Assembly: GCA_023253625.1 (NCBI GenBank)
Contig: JALRFY010000183.1
Span: forward strand, 1 to 56,739
Source: Akkermansiaceae bacterium
GTDB lineage: Bacteria > Verrucomicrobiota > Verrucomicrobiia > Verrucomicrobiales > Akkermansiaceae
DNA: 56,739 bases
Reading direction: 5' to 3'
Both the position numbers and the translations under genes were made by a program. The notes beneath the pieces were generated by a model. It saw only the letters and a list, made by a program, of their open reading frames with translations, made no database searches and was not told the origin of the DNA. Below, in pieces: positions 47,474-56,739 of this stretch. How positions within the stretch are numbered: position 1 is the stretch's first letter; every line of letters starts with the position of its first letter.

Positions 47474-48165
47474 CAGGTATCGCTTTCCGGTTTTTCGCGG
47501 CAGAGGAAACCGACCCCGCGGATGGTGTGGATGAGGCGCTTGTCACGGCCCTCGTCCACCTTGCGGCGCAGGCGGGCGAGGTGGACGTCAATGACGTTGT
47601 CGAGCGGAGTCGAACGGTTGGTTTCCCGCCAGACATCGCGGGCGATCATGCCGCGTGTGACGACTTGGCCAGTGTGGCGCATGAGGTAAACGAGCAGGTC
47701 GTATTCGCGCGGAGTGAGGGCGATGGCATTTCCATCACGTGAGACCCGCCGGGTTTTCAGGTCAATGACAAGGTCGCCAGATTGGAGAAGCAGCGATTCC
47801 TCGCCGCCAGCGCGGCGGGTGAGTGCGCGCAGGCGTGCGAGCAGTTCGGCGAATGCGAATGGTTTTACCAAATAATCGTCCGCGCCGCTGTCGAGTCCCG
47901 TCACCCGGTCCTCAACCGCGTCCTTGGCGGTGAGCAGCAGGACGGGCGGCTTGGGAGTGATGTGTTTCAGTGCGCGCAGGATGGCGATGCCATCCAATCC
48001 GGGCAGCATCCAATCGAGCACGACCGCGTCGAAAATACCGGCTTGCAGCCGCGCCAGACCCTCGGTGCCGGTGCGCGCGACTTCCGGCACGCAGCCCTCG
48101 GCCTGCAATCCGCTCCGGATCGCATCGGCGGTGGTGGGTTCGTCTTCGACGATGAGGATTTTCAT
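47473..48165 (-). CDS. OmpR-family response regulator
   Basis: MKILIVEDEPTTADAIRSGLQAEG...AVVLDWMLPGLDGIAILRAL; C-terminal winged helix LTPREYDLLVYLMRHTGQVVTRGMIARDVWRE. Confidence 0.95.
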   Translation of the reverse strand: MKILIVEDEPTTADAIRSGLQAEGCVPEVARTGTEGLARLQAGIFDAVVLDWMLPGLDGIAILRALKHITPKPPVLLLTAKDAVEDRVTGLDSGADDYLVKPFAFAELLARLRALTRRAGGEESLLLQSGDLVIDLKTRRVSRDGNAIALTPREYDLLVYLMRHTGQVVTRGMIARDVWRETNRSTPLDNVIDVHLARLRRKVDEGRDKRLIHTIRGVGFLCREKPESDT

Positions 48166-48305
48166 GGGACTGCCGGCGCGATCAGATGGCATACGGGCCG
48201 GCTTGTCATGCTTTCGCTCATCAAGGACCGGTGTTGGTGCAGATTTCGGCTGCCGCGGGGATTTGGGCTTTGTCATCGGCCATGGATCGGCGAGGGATGG
48301 CGCGG

Positions 48306-49487
48306 ATGAAGATTCACCGCCCCATGGCCGAGGCCGCCGCCACGATGATTCGGGAAACGCTGCGCGAAAAAAAGGTGCTCGACCGCGTGCTGCAGGACGC
48401 CTTCGCCGCGAATCCCAAGTGGGGGAAACGCGACCGTGCGTTCATCGCGGAAACCGCCTTCGAAGTGGTCCGCTGGCGGCGCGCGCTTGAGTTTGTGGCG
48501 GAAAGTGCCTCGATCCCCGCATTGTGCGCTGCGCAGTGGACGCGCATGGCATTGGAAATCCCGGCCTGGTGGCCACACGACGGTGCGCCGCCGGATGACC
48601 TGCATGCGCGTGAATCCGATTTGAAAAACCAACCGCGTGCCGTGCGCGAATCGATCCCGGACTGGCTTGACGATCTCGGCGAGCGTGAACTCGGCCCGGC
48701 ATGGGACGCGGAAATTGGCGCGCTCAACCGCCGCGCGCCGGTTTTCCTGCGCGTCAACACGCTGCGCAACGACCGCGCCGGAGTCATCGCCTGGCTCGCG
48801 GCTGCGGGCGTGGACTGCGAACCCGTGGCGGCCCTGCCGGACACGCTCGTGCTGCCAACCGGCAAAACACTGCCGAAACCCCTGCTCGCCGAGGGCCGGG
48901 TGGAAGTGCAGGACGCCGGATCGCAAACGATCGCCCCCTTGCTCGATCCGCAACCGGGCGAATGCATCATCGATTCCTGCGCCGGGGCGGGTGGCAAGAC
49001 GCTCCATCTCGCCGCCCTGATGCGCAATGACGGCCGGATCTACGCGATGGATGTAAGCGCCAGGAAACTTGAGGAACTCACCCGCCGGGCGCGGCGTGCG
49101 CGGGTCAAAATCATCCGCACCAAGTCATGGCAGGACGTCACTCCCGCGGATTTCGCCGGCATGGCAGACCGCCTCATGATCGATGCCCCTTGCTCCGGTC
49201 TTGGCACGCTGCGTCGCCAGCCGGACCTGAAGTGGCGTCTTACGCCTGCGAAACTCGATGCCGTGCGAGCATTGCAGCAACAAATCCTGCGCGAGCACGC
49301 CGCGATGCTCAAACCCGGCGGCCGGCTCGTCTATGCCACTTGTTCCATACTGCCATCCGAGAACCGCGCGGCTGCCGGCACGCTGCTCGCCTCCGGGGGA
49401 TTCACCCTGGTTTCCGAGCATCCGGTCTCGCCCGCGGCCACCGGCTTCGATGGCTTCCACGCCGTGGTGATGGAAAAATCCGCCTGA
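48306..49487 (+). CDS. RsmB/NOP family 16S rRNA m5C methyltransferase
   Basis: PVFLRVNTLRNDRAGVIAWLAAAGVDCEPV, VEVQDAGSQTIAPLLDPQPGECIIDSCAGAGGKTLHLAALM, LMIDAPCSGLGTLRRQPDLKWRLTP, GGRLVYATCSILPSEN. Confidence 0.93.
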   Translation: MKIHRPMAEAAATMIRETLREKKVLDRVLQDAFAANPKWGKRDRAFIAETAFEVVRWRRALEFVAESASIPALCAAQWTRMALEIPAWWPHDGAPPDDLHARESDLKNQPRAVRESIPDWLDDLGERELGPAWDAEIGALNRRAPVFLRVNTLRNDRAGVIAWLAAAGVDCEPVAALPDTLVLPTGKTLPKPLLAEGRVEVQDAGSQTIAPLLDPQPGECIIDSCAGAGGKTLHLAALMRNDGRIYAMDVSARKLEELTRRARRARVKIIRTKSWQDVTPADFAGMADRLMIDAPCSGLGTLRRQPDLKWRLTPAKLDAVRALQQQILREHAAMLKPGGRLVYATCSILPSENRAAAGTLLASGGFTLVSEHPVSPAATGFDGFHAVVMEKSA

Positions 49488-49559
49488 TTTTCGCCAGAGC
49501 CAAACGGCTTGTGCCCTCGGTATCCGTGTTGCCAGCCCCGTGCAATGGTTGCGCAGTGG

Positions 49560-52208
49560 TCAGGGTCCGTCCGGCGGGGATGCGGCCTTGATCAATCCGA
49601 TCTTGTGGGCGGCCACCGGAGCGTCCGCTCCTGCTGCGGGAAACATGATCGATCCGGCGTTTTTCCCGAAGCGGTAGTTGCCGATGCTGACCCAGATATT
49701 GTCCTGCGTTTGATCAAGGGATGTGCGCGAGGTGCCGTCGGCATGGGTGATCTCCACCGGTGCCTTGGTGGCCTGTCCGGGGTCGCCGACGGTGAACACA
49801 AAGACATCGTAGCGGCCGTCCTCCGGCACCGGCAGGTGAAAGACCGCCTTGGTTGTGGCCCCGGCACCCGGCGCGCTTTGTTTGTAGAAATAGTTCAGGA
49901 GTTTGCCGAATCCGGGCTTGGATACGGTCCGCCAGTCTCCGTTCAGGGTCACATGGGTCTCGTCCCAGCAATCGACCACGAATCCCGCATGGGAGCGGTC
50001 GGCGGCAGGGATGAGGTTGGCGGCCGTTCCGCCAGCACCCATTTCGCGGGTGTCTCCAGTGGGTGTGTTCTCGGCGAGCAAGTTATGCACTCCACCCATG
50101 AACAGGCGGGTCGCGGAGTCGCCGTGGCCGCCCGAGCAATCGCGGATGACATTGTGTGCCACGGTTGAATAACTGGTATACCAGTCGAGGTAAATGCCGT
50201 AGGCATAGCGCCGTCCGGGTGGCTTCCCATGGCTCCGGCTGATGCCATGGCAGTCATGGATGTGGTTGTGGACGATGTGGTTCGGGGCGTTGAGCTTGCT
50301 CATGGCGGCGAAGTGGATGCCGGCCCCGTCGATGGTTTCCTTGAGGCAATCGTGGATGTGGTTGTATTCGATGAGGTTTCCTCCCTGGTTGCGGAAGGCG
50401 AAGATGCCGTTGCGGGAGAGATCGTGGAAGGTGTTGTGTGCGATGTGGTTGCCGATGCTCATCAGGAGGTTTTCCGGCCGGCTGTCGAGGTGCACGCCCG
50501 CATTGTAGTAGCGGATCCTGCCGAGCCCCTGCGCCCGGTTTCCAGCGATGGTGTTGTCCACGGGATAGGCCCCCGCCGCATTCGGCCGGTGGTCGAAGAC
50601 CAAGTGCGGTTCCATGTAGCTGAGGCAGGCACCCGTCGCCAGCAGGAAGCCCGCGCCGAGTTCCCGTGCGGTATTGTCCGCGATCCGGTTATGCCATGAA
50701 TCGAGCCGCAGCCAGACCGCATAGCCGCCGAGGTTCTGGAAATCGTTTCCGGCGATGGTGCAGTGCCGCGCGTTCTCCAGGATGATCGCTCCATCGGTGT
50801 TGACCCGTGGCTCGAGCTGGCCAAGCGAGTAAGTGGTATGGCGTAGCGAAAAACCTTTGATGGCGACGTGCTCGACATGGGTTCCCGCCGCGATATCGCC
50901 CTCCAGCCGGAAGAGGCTGTTCAGGCGCGGTGCCACGACTCCGCGCAGGCTTTCTTCCGCCGGCTTGAAATAAAGGCGCCCGGCCGGACCATCGAGATAC
51001 CACTCACCGGGCGCGTCCAGCTCGGACTTGATGCCCTCCACGTGGAAGGAGTTGTTGTTCCGGATCGCGGAGAAGCATTCGTCCCCGAAGCGTATGGTGC
51101 CGGAAGCGGCATCGACCGAGGTGATGGTGGGCAGCTGGTTGTAGAATTTCGGGCCAGCCACGATGTGGACCTGGGCGTCGGGTTCGTTTCCCCACGAATC
51201 GTTCACCCCGCCGGGGCGCACTGTCATGTGGTCCACGGCGCCACCGGTGGCATAGAGGTGGCCGGTGTTCGGATAGCGGGCCCGCGTCTGCCGGGTCTCG
51301 TCCGCGAAGAGCTGGCGGAAGACCCACGGGCGTGGCTGACTTGCCTTGATGAACATCACCGCCTCCGCCATCACCATGCCCTCGGTGTCGTCGTTTCTCA
51401 CGATGACCGCACCGCCGGACGCTGTTGTGAACGGGTGGGTGCCCAGTTGATACCATCCGCCCCGGAACGCCTGGTTGACCGTATGGCGCTGCGAGCCGCC
51501 ATTGTGCCTGACATCGACCGGGATTCTACGTGCGGCATCGTCGCGCTGGGTCCAGCGCAGATAAACCTCGTAGTCGCCATCCTCGGGAATGTCCGCCCTG
51601 AAGGTCACGCTCATGTTTCCCTTTCCGGCATTGCCGTCGTGCAAAAACGCCCCCTCCCGAGTCCAGTCGCCCTCGATGGCGACCTTGGTCTCATCGTCAT
51701 GCGCAATGACCTGTTTGATCCTGCGGTCGTCGGTTCCGGCGAGATCGGTGGCAAATACCCGGGTGCCATTCAGGGTGGTCTCGGTCCACGGTCCTTCGAG
51801 CGGGACGCCGCCGCTCAGGATCACCGTCTCCCCGGGGGCGGCCTGATAGGTTACCGGCTTGCCGGGTGTGCCGGAATCCTCCGGGCCGAGGAGGATCGCT
51901 TCGGCAAGATGATACGTTCCTCCATGCACATGGACGTTGACCGGCGCGTTGAAACGTCCGGTCACTTTGAGGTTCCGGATCGCATCGCGGGCCCGGCTGA
52001 TGGTGGCGAACGGCTCGGTGCTGGTGCCGGGGTTCGCATCGTTTCCGGTTGTTGCCACATGAAAAGTGGCCGGCGCGGCGCTTGCCGGTGGCGGAGGGGC
52101 GTCGCTTTGTCCGCAGGCACCTGCGGTAGATAGGATCATCAATGCCATTAATATCCATGACGGCTGGAGCAGTGCCGCCGATTTACGGGTGTTGGAGGTT
52201 TGGGTCAT
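49560..52208 (-). CDS. Right-handed parallel beta-helix protein with two golvesin-like modules, secreted
   Basis: NPGTSTEPFATISRARDAIRNLK, repeated N-H-I turns (HNHIHDCHGISRSHG, IEYNHIHDCLKETIDGAGIHF); modules VIAHDDETKVAIEGDWTREG...YEVYLRWTQ and VDCWDETHVTLNGDWRTVSKPG...DGRYDVFVFTVG. Confidence 0.88.
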   Translation of the reverse strand: MTQTSNTRKSAALLQPSWILMALMILSTAGACGQSDAPPPPASAAPATFHVATTGNDANPGTSTEPFATISRARDAIRNLKVTGRFNAPVNVHVHGGTYHLAEAILLGPEDSGTPGKPVTYQAAPGETVILSGGVPLEGPWTETTLNGTRVFATDLAGTDDRRIKQVIAHDDETKVAIEGDWTREGAFLHDGNAGKGNMSVTFRADIPEDGDYEVYLRWTQRDDAARRIPVDVRHNGGSQRHTVNQAFRGGWYQLGTHPFTTASGGAVIVRNDDTEGMVMAEAVMFIKASQPRPWVFRQLFADETRQTRARYPNTGHLYATGGAVDHMTVRPGGVNDSWGNEPDAQVHIVAGPKFYNQLPTITSVDAASGTIRFGDECFSAIRNNNSFHVEGIKSELDAPGEWYLDGPAGRLYFKPAEESLRGVVAPRLNSLFRLEGDIAAGTHVEHVAIKGFSLRHTTYSLGQLEPRVNTDGAIILENARHCTIAGNDFQNLGGYAVWLRLDSWHNRIADNTARELGAGFLLATGACLSYMEPHLVFDHRPNAAGAYPVDNTIAGNRAQGLGRIRYYNAGVHLDSRPENLLMSIGNHIAHNTFHDLSRNGIFAFRNQGGNLIEYNHIHDCLKETIDGAGIHFAAMSKLNAPNHIVHNHIHDCHGISRSHGKPPGRRYAYGIYLDWYTSYSTVAHNVIRDCSGGHGDSATRLFMGGVHNLLAENTPTGDTREMGAGGTAANLIPAADRSHAGFVVDCWDETHVTLNGDWRTVSKPGFGKLLNYFYKQSAPGAGATTKAVFHLPVPEDGRYDVFVFTVGDPGQATKAPVEITHADGTSRTSLDQTQDNIWVSIGNYRFGKNAGSIMFPAAGADAPVAAHKIGLIKAASPPDGP

Positions 52209-52217
52209 GGGAATTGC

Positions 52218-54554
52218 TCAGGGTTGGAGAGTGCCGAAGGCGCGTATGGAGTAGATCTGGGCACGGGAAAGGCCGTTGGTTTGAATGATCTCGACCCGCA
52301 GGCGGCGCACGTTTTCCAGGGCAACCGGGTGGCGGCGGTTGCGCTGGTGGTTGCCGGTGATTTCCGCAACGACGGATGTCGTCCCATCGTGATGCGTCGC
52401 CACGATCCGGTAATCGCGGACGACCGAAGGGATGGCGTTGGCGCGGTAGCCCTGCCAGCTTTGCCAGAAGTGAAAGTGGAGCGAGGAATCGAAAAGGATC
52501 TGGACTTCGGAAATCGATCCCGGTGTTTTCCATCCCAGCTCGACCCACTCGGGCGTGTCGAAGGAACTCGCGGCCGATACCCACAGGTTCGGCTGATTGG
52601 TGGGGCGGCTGTGGGAATTGACCACCATGGCCGGGGAATAGACCGCTTGCTGTGGAGTGGTGCGGCAGGCATATCCAAAGTGCAGGAAGGTGCTTAGCTG
52701 CGCGTGCTTTTCGGCGTGTCCATTCCAGTCCGGCGACACGACGCGCGCTCCGTCGGCATCGACGGCCCGCGTCATCCCGATCGTCAGCGCGCGCGCGGTC
52801 CAAGCATTGAACAGGTTCGGCCGGATCGGATCGTCGGGGCGTGGGTAATACCACTGCCTGCCGGGGGGAGTTTCGGTCATGTGGACCGCCACCGCAGGGT
52901 TCTTTTCCAGAACCAGGAAGTGCCAGCCGGGGCGGGGGATGGCGGTCCCGAGCGGCAGCTCAAGCCACTGTGATTTGCCTGCCGGAATGGCCACCGCTCC
53001 CTCAGCCAGCCGGTCTTCGGGATAGGTCGAGCCGTTTTCCGGTCCCTGGTGGAAATGATAGCGCAACTCGGTGTCGCGTTCCGCATCGATGAGCAGGGCC
53101 AGCGATTCCAGGCGGCCGGTGACGACCGGCAGTTGCAGCATGCGCCGGTCGTTCAGCCGGTCGGTGCCCCAGCTTTCGACCCCATCGCGATCCGAGAACG
53201 TGCTTGAGGCGGTGGTTTCCGCTTCCGGCGCAATGTCATGTTCGTTGGGCATCTCCAGCGCATGGATGTGGTGGTCGGCACGGAAGAGGTCGCGTTGCAG
53301 GGCACGGATGGCTTCACCGTTTGTCAGGCCGCGCGGGTCGCGTCGGGACCGGACTGAGTGGCTGGCGGCCATTCCGACCGCTTCGCCGAGCTGGGCGCAG
53401 GTGAGCATGACGCGCGTCGAGGACAACGCATAGTGGGTGGCGCTGATGTTGCGGCCGGCGAAGAACAGGTTGGCCACATCGCGCGAGTAAAGTGACCGCA
53501 GCGGCACGTTGTGCGGGCCACGCAGATACTGGTGGGTGCTCGGGTTTTTCTTGTCGTGAAAGCCGCCCGGCGGGTGGTGGTCGAAGCCCCATCCACCGTA
53601 GGCCACGGCATCGTCGAAGTGGGCCTGCGCGTCGATCTCGTTCATGGTCAGGATGTGATCCCCCTCGAAGCGCCGCGACTCGCGCTTGCCGGGCACGGCA
53701 CCCATCCAGTCGAGTTCGTAGCTCGCGAGGCGATCGGCGAGCGGCGAGCGGTTCTTGAGGAAATCCCAGACCGCGAGCGTGATGCGCTGCACTTCCTCCT
53801 TGATCCGGCTGGTGTCATGCACGGTGTCGAGCCCACCGCCCCATTCCAGCCACCAGAAGCCGCCGGTGTCCGGGAAGAAGTGCTCGCAGACCGGGCGGTA
53901 GGGGCCGAAGTCGTCCTCGCCGAGTTCCATGCCCACCCAGGCCGGAAGCTCGAACGGCATCGGCCGCCCGGCATCCCGCGCATGCATGTGCAGGCTCATG
54001 CCCATCGTGTCGCCCGTCGCCTCGCCGGGGCACATCGGCTCGTCGAACTCGGCGCGCGCCTCCACCCCCATGCGGAACGGCGCGCCCGAAAGCGAGCCCA
54101 CGACGCCGTCGCCCGAGCAGTCGGCGAAATAGGCCGCCTCGAACACATGCCAGGTTTCCTCCATCGCGCAGTAGGCCCTCACGCTGGCGATGCGGTTTTC
54201 ACGCATCGCGAGATCGCAGACGGCGGTGTTGAGGAAAAGGTCGAGCCGCGGTTCGTTTCTAACAAGGGTTTCCAGCTCCAGGTTCCAGCCCTCCGGACAC
54301 CAGGTCGGGTTGCGGCGCAGGTTGTTGAGGAACAGCTCCTCGATGAGTCCGGTTTCACGGGAGTAGGCGAAGTTGCACTGGGTGGCACCCACCGGTGGCA
54401 CGCGGATCTCGGTGCTGGCGTTGCCTCCCAGCACCGGACGGTCCTGGACGAGCGCGGTGCGGATTCCCTGTCGCGCCGCCATGACCGCGGCGCAGATACC
54501 GGCCAGGCCACCGCCGATGACGGTGAAGTCGTGATGATGTTGAATGGTCTTCAT
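52218..54554 (-). CDS. FAD-dependent oxidoreductase with C-terminal discoidin-like region
   Basis: MKTIQHHHDFTVIGGGLAGICAAVMAARQGIRTALVQDRPVLGGNASTEIRVPPVGA; C-terminal PEWVELGWKTPGSISEVQILFDSSLHFHFWQSW (F5/8-like). Confidence 0.88.
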   Translation of the reverse strand: MKTIQHHHDFTVIGGGLAGICAAVMAARQGIRTALVQDRPVLGGNASTEIRVPPVGATQCNFAYSRETGLIEELFLNNLRRNPTWCPEGWNLELETLVRNEPRLDLFLNTAVCDLAMRENRIASVRAYCAMEETWHVFEAAYFADCSGDGVVGSLSGAPFRMGVEARAEFDEPMCPGEATGDTMGMSLHMHARDAGRPMPFELPAWVGMELGEDDFGPYRPVCEHFFPDTGGFWWLEWGGGLDTVHDTSRIKEEVQRITLAVWDFLKNRSPLADRLASYELDWMGAVPGKRESRRFEGDHILTMNEIDAQAHFDDAVAYGGWGFDHHPPGGFHDKKNPSTHQYLRGPHNVPLRSLYSRDVANLFFAGRNISATHYALSSTRVMLTCAQLGEAVGMAASHSVRSRRDPRGLTNGEAIRALQRDLFRADHHIHALEMPNEHDIAPEAETTASSTFSDRDGVESWGTDRLNDRRMLQLPVVTGRLESLALLIDAERDTELRYHFHQGPENGSTYPEDRLAEGAVAIPAGKSQWLELPLGTAIPRPGWHFLVLEKNPAVAVHMTETPPGRQWYYPRPDDPIRPNLFNAWTARALTIGMTRAVDADGARVVSPDWNGHAEKHAQLSTFLHFGYACRTTPQQAVYSPAMVVNSHSRPTNQPNLWVSAASSFDTPEWVELGWKTPGSISEVQILFDSSLHFHFWQSWQGYRANAIPSVVRDYRIVATHHDGTTSVVAEITGNHQRNRRHPVALENVRRLRVEIIQTNGLSRAQIYSIRAFGTLQP

Positions 54555-54600
54555 TCGCGGGTCAGAAGGGATGTGGCCGCTGGTGACAGCGTGGGATGGG

Positions 54601-56100
54601 TCATTCGGGAGTGGTGGCTTGGAAACAGGGCTTGCTGGCAGCCGCGACGGCGGCGAACACAAGGCATGAAATCGGATAGATATAAAATTCGTCGAGGCTG
54701 ATGACTTCCCGGCTTTTCAGAACCACCAACGCCAAGGCCACCGCCACTGAAACGAGGGCCGCGGAGAGGATTCCCTTGAATGATCCCCGCCTTGCCAACG
54801 CAAAAAGCGCGATCATCAACATCGGGCCATAGGTCAGGACGGGCACCTTGTAGGCGAGGTTGAGCAGGCCCTCGTTCTGCACCAACCGGCCGGCGAGGTA
54901 GGCCAGAAGACTGAGGATGATGCCCCATCCGATCACCGAAATCCGCGACATCCGCAGGCATTTCCGCTCGTCCGCAGCGGGGTTGATCCACTTCCGGTAG
55001 ATGCCGTTGACGGTGGTTTCCGAGAGGGCGGCCAACGCCGAGTCCAGGGTTGAGATCCCGGCCGCGAAGATGCCTGCAATGAGCAACCCGCTCACGCCCG
55101 CTGGCAGTGCGTGCACGATGAAGTAGGGGTAGGCGCGGGCCGGTTGCCCGGCCAGGAAGGCGGCGGCCTCCCCATCGAGTGCGTGATGTTGGTAATACAA
55201 CCACACTCCGAGGCCCACCGCTGCCATCAGCAGGCTGAAGACCACGACCCCGAGCGAACCGAGCACCGCCTTGCGTGCCTCCCTATAGTCGCGGCAGCAC
55301 ATCATCCGCTGCGTGATGACCTGGTCGACCGAATTCTGCGCCAGCTCGAAGATGGCGAAGCAGAACAGCCCGGTCCAGATGGTCCAGGTTTTCGACGGGT
55401 CGGCGGCGATGTCGATCAGCTTCAGCTTGGCGGCCTCGTCGAGCTGCCGCACCGCTTCCGCGATTCCGAATGGCAGCCCGTCCATGATCACCAGCAGCGA
55501 GACCACCGCCCCGGCCAGCATCACCGCGAACAGGATGAAGTCGGTCCAGATGACCGTGGTGATCCCGCCCATCAGGGTCCAAAGCACCGCGAAGATCCCG
55601 ATGACCAGGATCGACCGGCCGACCGGTATATCAACAACCACACTCAGGACCAGCGCCACGGTGAGCAGTCGCACCCCGTGACCGAGAATCGCACTGACGA
55701 TAAATAATCCGCGCGAAAGCTGCGATGCGCCGGGGCCGAGCCGGTGTTCGATGAAGTCGTAAGGGCTGAAAATTTTCCGCTCGTAGTATGGTTTGACGAA
55801 AATCCAGGCCATCAGGAACTTGGCCAGCACGAAGCCCAGCAGCGTGCCCTGCAGGAAGAGCAGGTTGCCGCCTTCGCGAAACAACGCCCCCGGCACCGCA
55901 ATGATCGTCACCGCGCTGAGCTGCGAGGCCATGATCGAACCCGACACCGCCCACCACGGCAGGCTCCGTCCGCCGAGGAAAAAGCCGTCCATTCCACGCG
56001 CCTTGCCCTTCAGCACGTGACCCAGCAGGGTCGTACCGAGGACCACCGCGATCAGGACGCTCCAGTCGAGCCAGCCAAAGGTTATCGAGTTGCCGTTCAT
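54601..56100 (-). CDS. Sodium:solute symporter (SSS family)
   Basis: MDGFFLGGRSLPWWAVSGSIMASQLSAVTIIAVPGALFREGGNLLFLQG; QVITQRMMCCRDYREARKAV; GLLIAGIFAAGISTLDSALAALSETTVNGIYRKWI. Confidence 0.93.
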   Translation of the reverse strand: MNGNSITFGWLDWSVLIAVVLGTTLLGHVLKGKARGMDGFFLGGRSLPWWAVSGSIMASQLSAVTIIAVPGALFREGGNLLFLQGTLLGFVLAKFLMAWIFVKPYYERKIFSPYDFIEHRLGPGASQLSRGLFIVSAILGHGVRLLTVALVLSVVVDIPVGRSILVIGIFAVLWTLMGGITTVIWTDFILFAVMLAGAVVSLLVIMDGLPFGIAEAVRQLDEAAKLKLIDIAADPSKTWTIWTGLFCFAIFELAQNSVDQVITQRMMCCRDYREARKAVLGSLGVVVFSLLMAAVGLGVWLYYQHHALDGEAAAFLAGQPARAYPYFIVHALPAGVSGLLIAGIFAAGISTLDSALAALSETTVNGIYRKWINPAADERKCLRMSRISVIGWGIILSLLAYLAGRLVQNEGLLNLAYKVPVLTYGPMLMIALFALARRGSFKGILSAALVSVAVALALVVLKSREVISLDEFYIYPISCLVFAAVAAASKPCFQATTPE

Positions 56101-56334
56101 TGCCGCCGGTTGCAAGCACGCATCACCAACGCGCACATCGCCGCAGGCATGCAGGCTAGGGTGGTGCCCATCCGGCGGTCAATGCGTCAACGCGCACCAG
56201 AATTACGGTTTTGCCTCAAGGTGCTGGGTCGTAACCCGCAGCCGTGCGCACAAATCCGAATCCCGCCACAAGGCACGTCGTGAGATTGGATGTAACAAGA
56301 GGCTTCAGACCTCCTCACACGTTCCGGATACTGG

Positions 56335-56530
56335 ACGGCGAGGGTGGGGAGGATATCAATGTTCATTGTCGGCGATTGGCAGATGATCCACATCCGCGTT
56401 TCCACGACAAGCCGGGTGCCGAGGCCGGGAGCCGTCCCGGCGTTGGGCAATACCGCTGAGCCTTCGAGACTGCCTTTGGTAGTCCGGTCGCAGCCGGCCA
56501 TGAGAACCATTCTCCTGTCCAATCAGAGGG
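56335..56530 (-). pseudogene. Possible decayed sulfatase fragment
   Basis: Pieces ENGSHGRLR, TKGSLEG and SPTMNIDILPTLA occur in sulfatase-like order but in shifted frames, with no intact ORF. Confidence 0.3.
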
Positions 56531-56739
56531 CCGTGCCTCTGACAAAATAACTTCCCATAGGGATGAGTCTGTGAAAAAACATTCTTCAGGCAGAGGGTAT
56601 TTGCTTTTTTTTCCGAAGACCACACCTGGGGCATCGATGGCACTTTTTTGGATGAAGCTGGCGGTGGCTGGGCGTGTAAAATTTCTTCTGTAAAAGCGAG
56701 AAGCTGATTCCACCAGCGATTCACCGGGCGCGAGCCCGA

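Noticed and set aside
1-56739. CRISPR array, rRNA, tRNA or insertion sequence
   Set aside because: None was recognised: no regularly spaced repeats, no transposase ORF, no rRNA or cloverleaf signature seen by eye. A covariance scan would be needed to be certain about tRNAs.

Overview
56.7 kb of a GC-rich bacterial chromosome. Gene content and protein architectures suggest Verrucomicrobiota, but this is inferred and no marker gene was tested. I support about 33 protein-coding genes, and most are ordinary: gpmI (5' end cut by the window edge), EVE protein, lipA, HiPIP, DUF4139 plus a 2,051-aa thioester alpha-2-macroglobulin, ccoG with a tiny membrane protein and a SafE/TauE-like protein, thrS, an ECF sigma factor overlapping a Ser/Thr kinase-PEGA-FGE fusion, a GYF/RDD protein, a LolC/E-type permease, trxB, an Fbp-type iron ABC operon, dnaG, a DUF1080-NTF2-like fusion, pstS-pstC-pstA-pstB-pstB-phoU with a phosphate-type porin, an RND efflux operon with DoxX and a two-component system, an RsmB-type rRNA methyltransferase, and a beta-helix/FAD-oxidoreductase/Na+-symporter locus. 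No rRNA, tRNA or CRISPR array was seen. The best candidate for something undescribed is an intergenic non-coding RNA at about 22548-22680. It has two hairpins with unrelated stems that present the same 12-nt loop (CUCCGGGGGGAA); the second hairpin is also a terminator with a T7 tail. Other points of interest are a LolC/E permease with no canonical start codon for its conserved N-terminus, a 46-aa ATGA-coupled microprotein after ccoG, 11-bp phased Pho-box-like arrays, a duplicated 22-bp dyad in the efflux locus, REP-like palindromes, a recurrent CTAACAG heptamer, and an abrupt GC shift inside gpmI.
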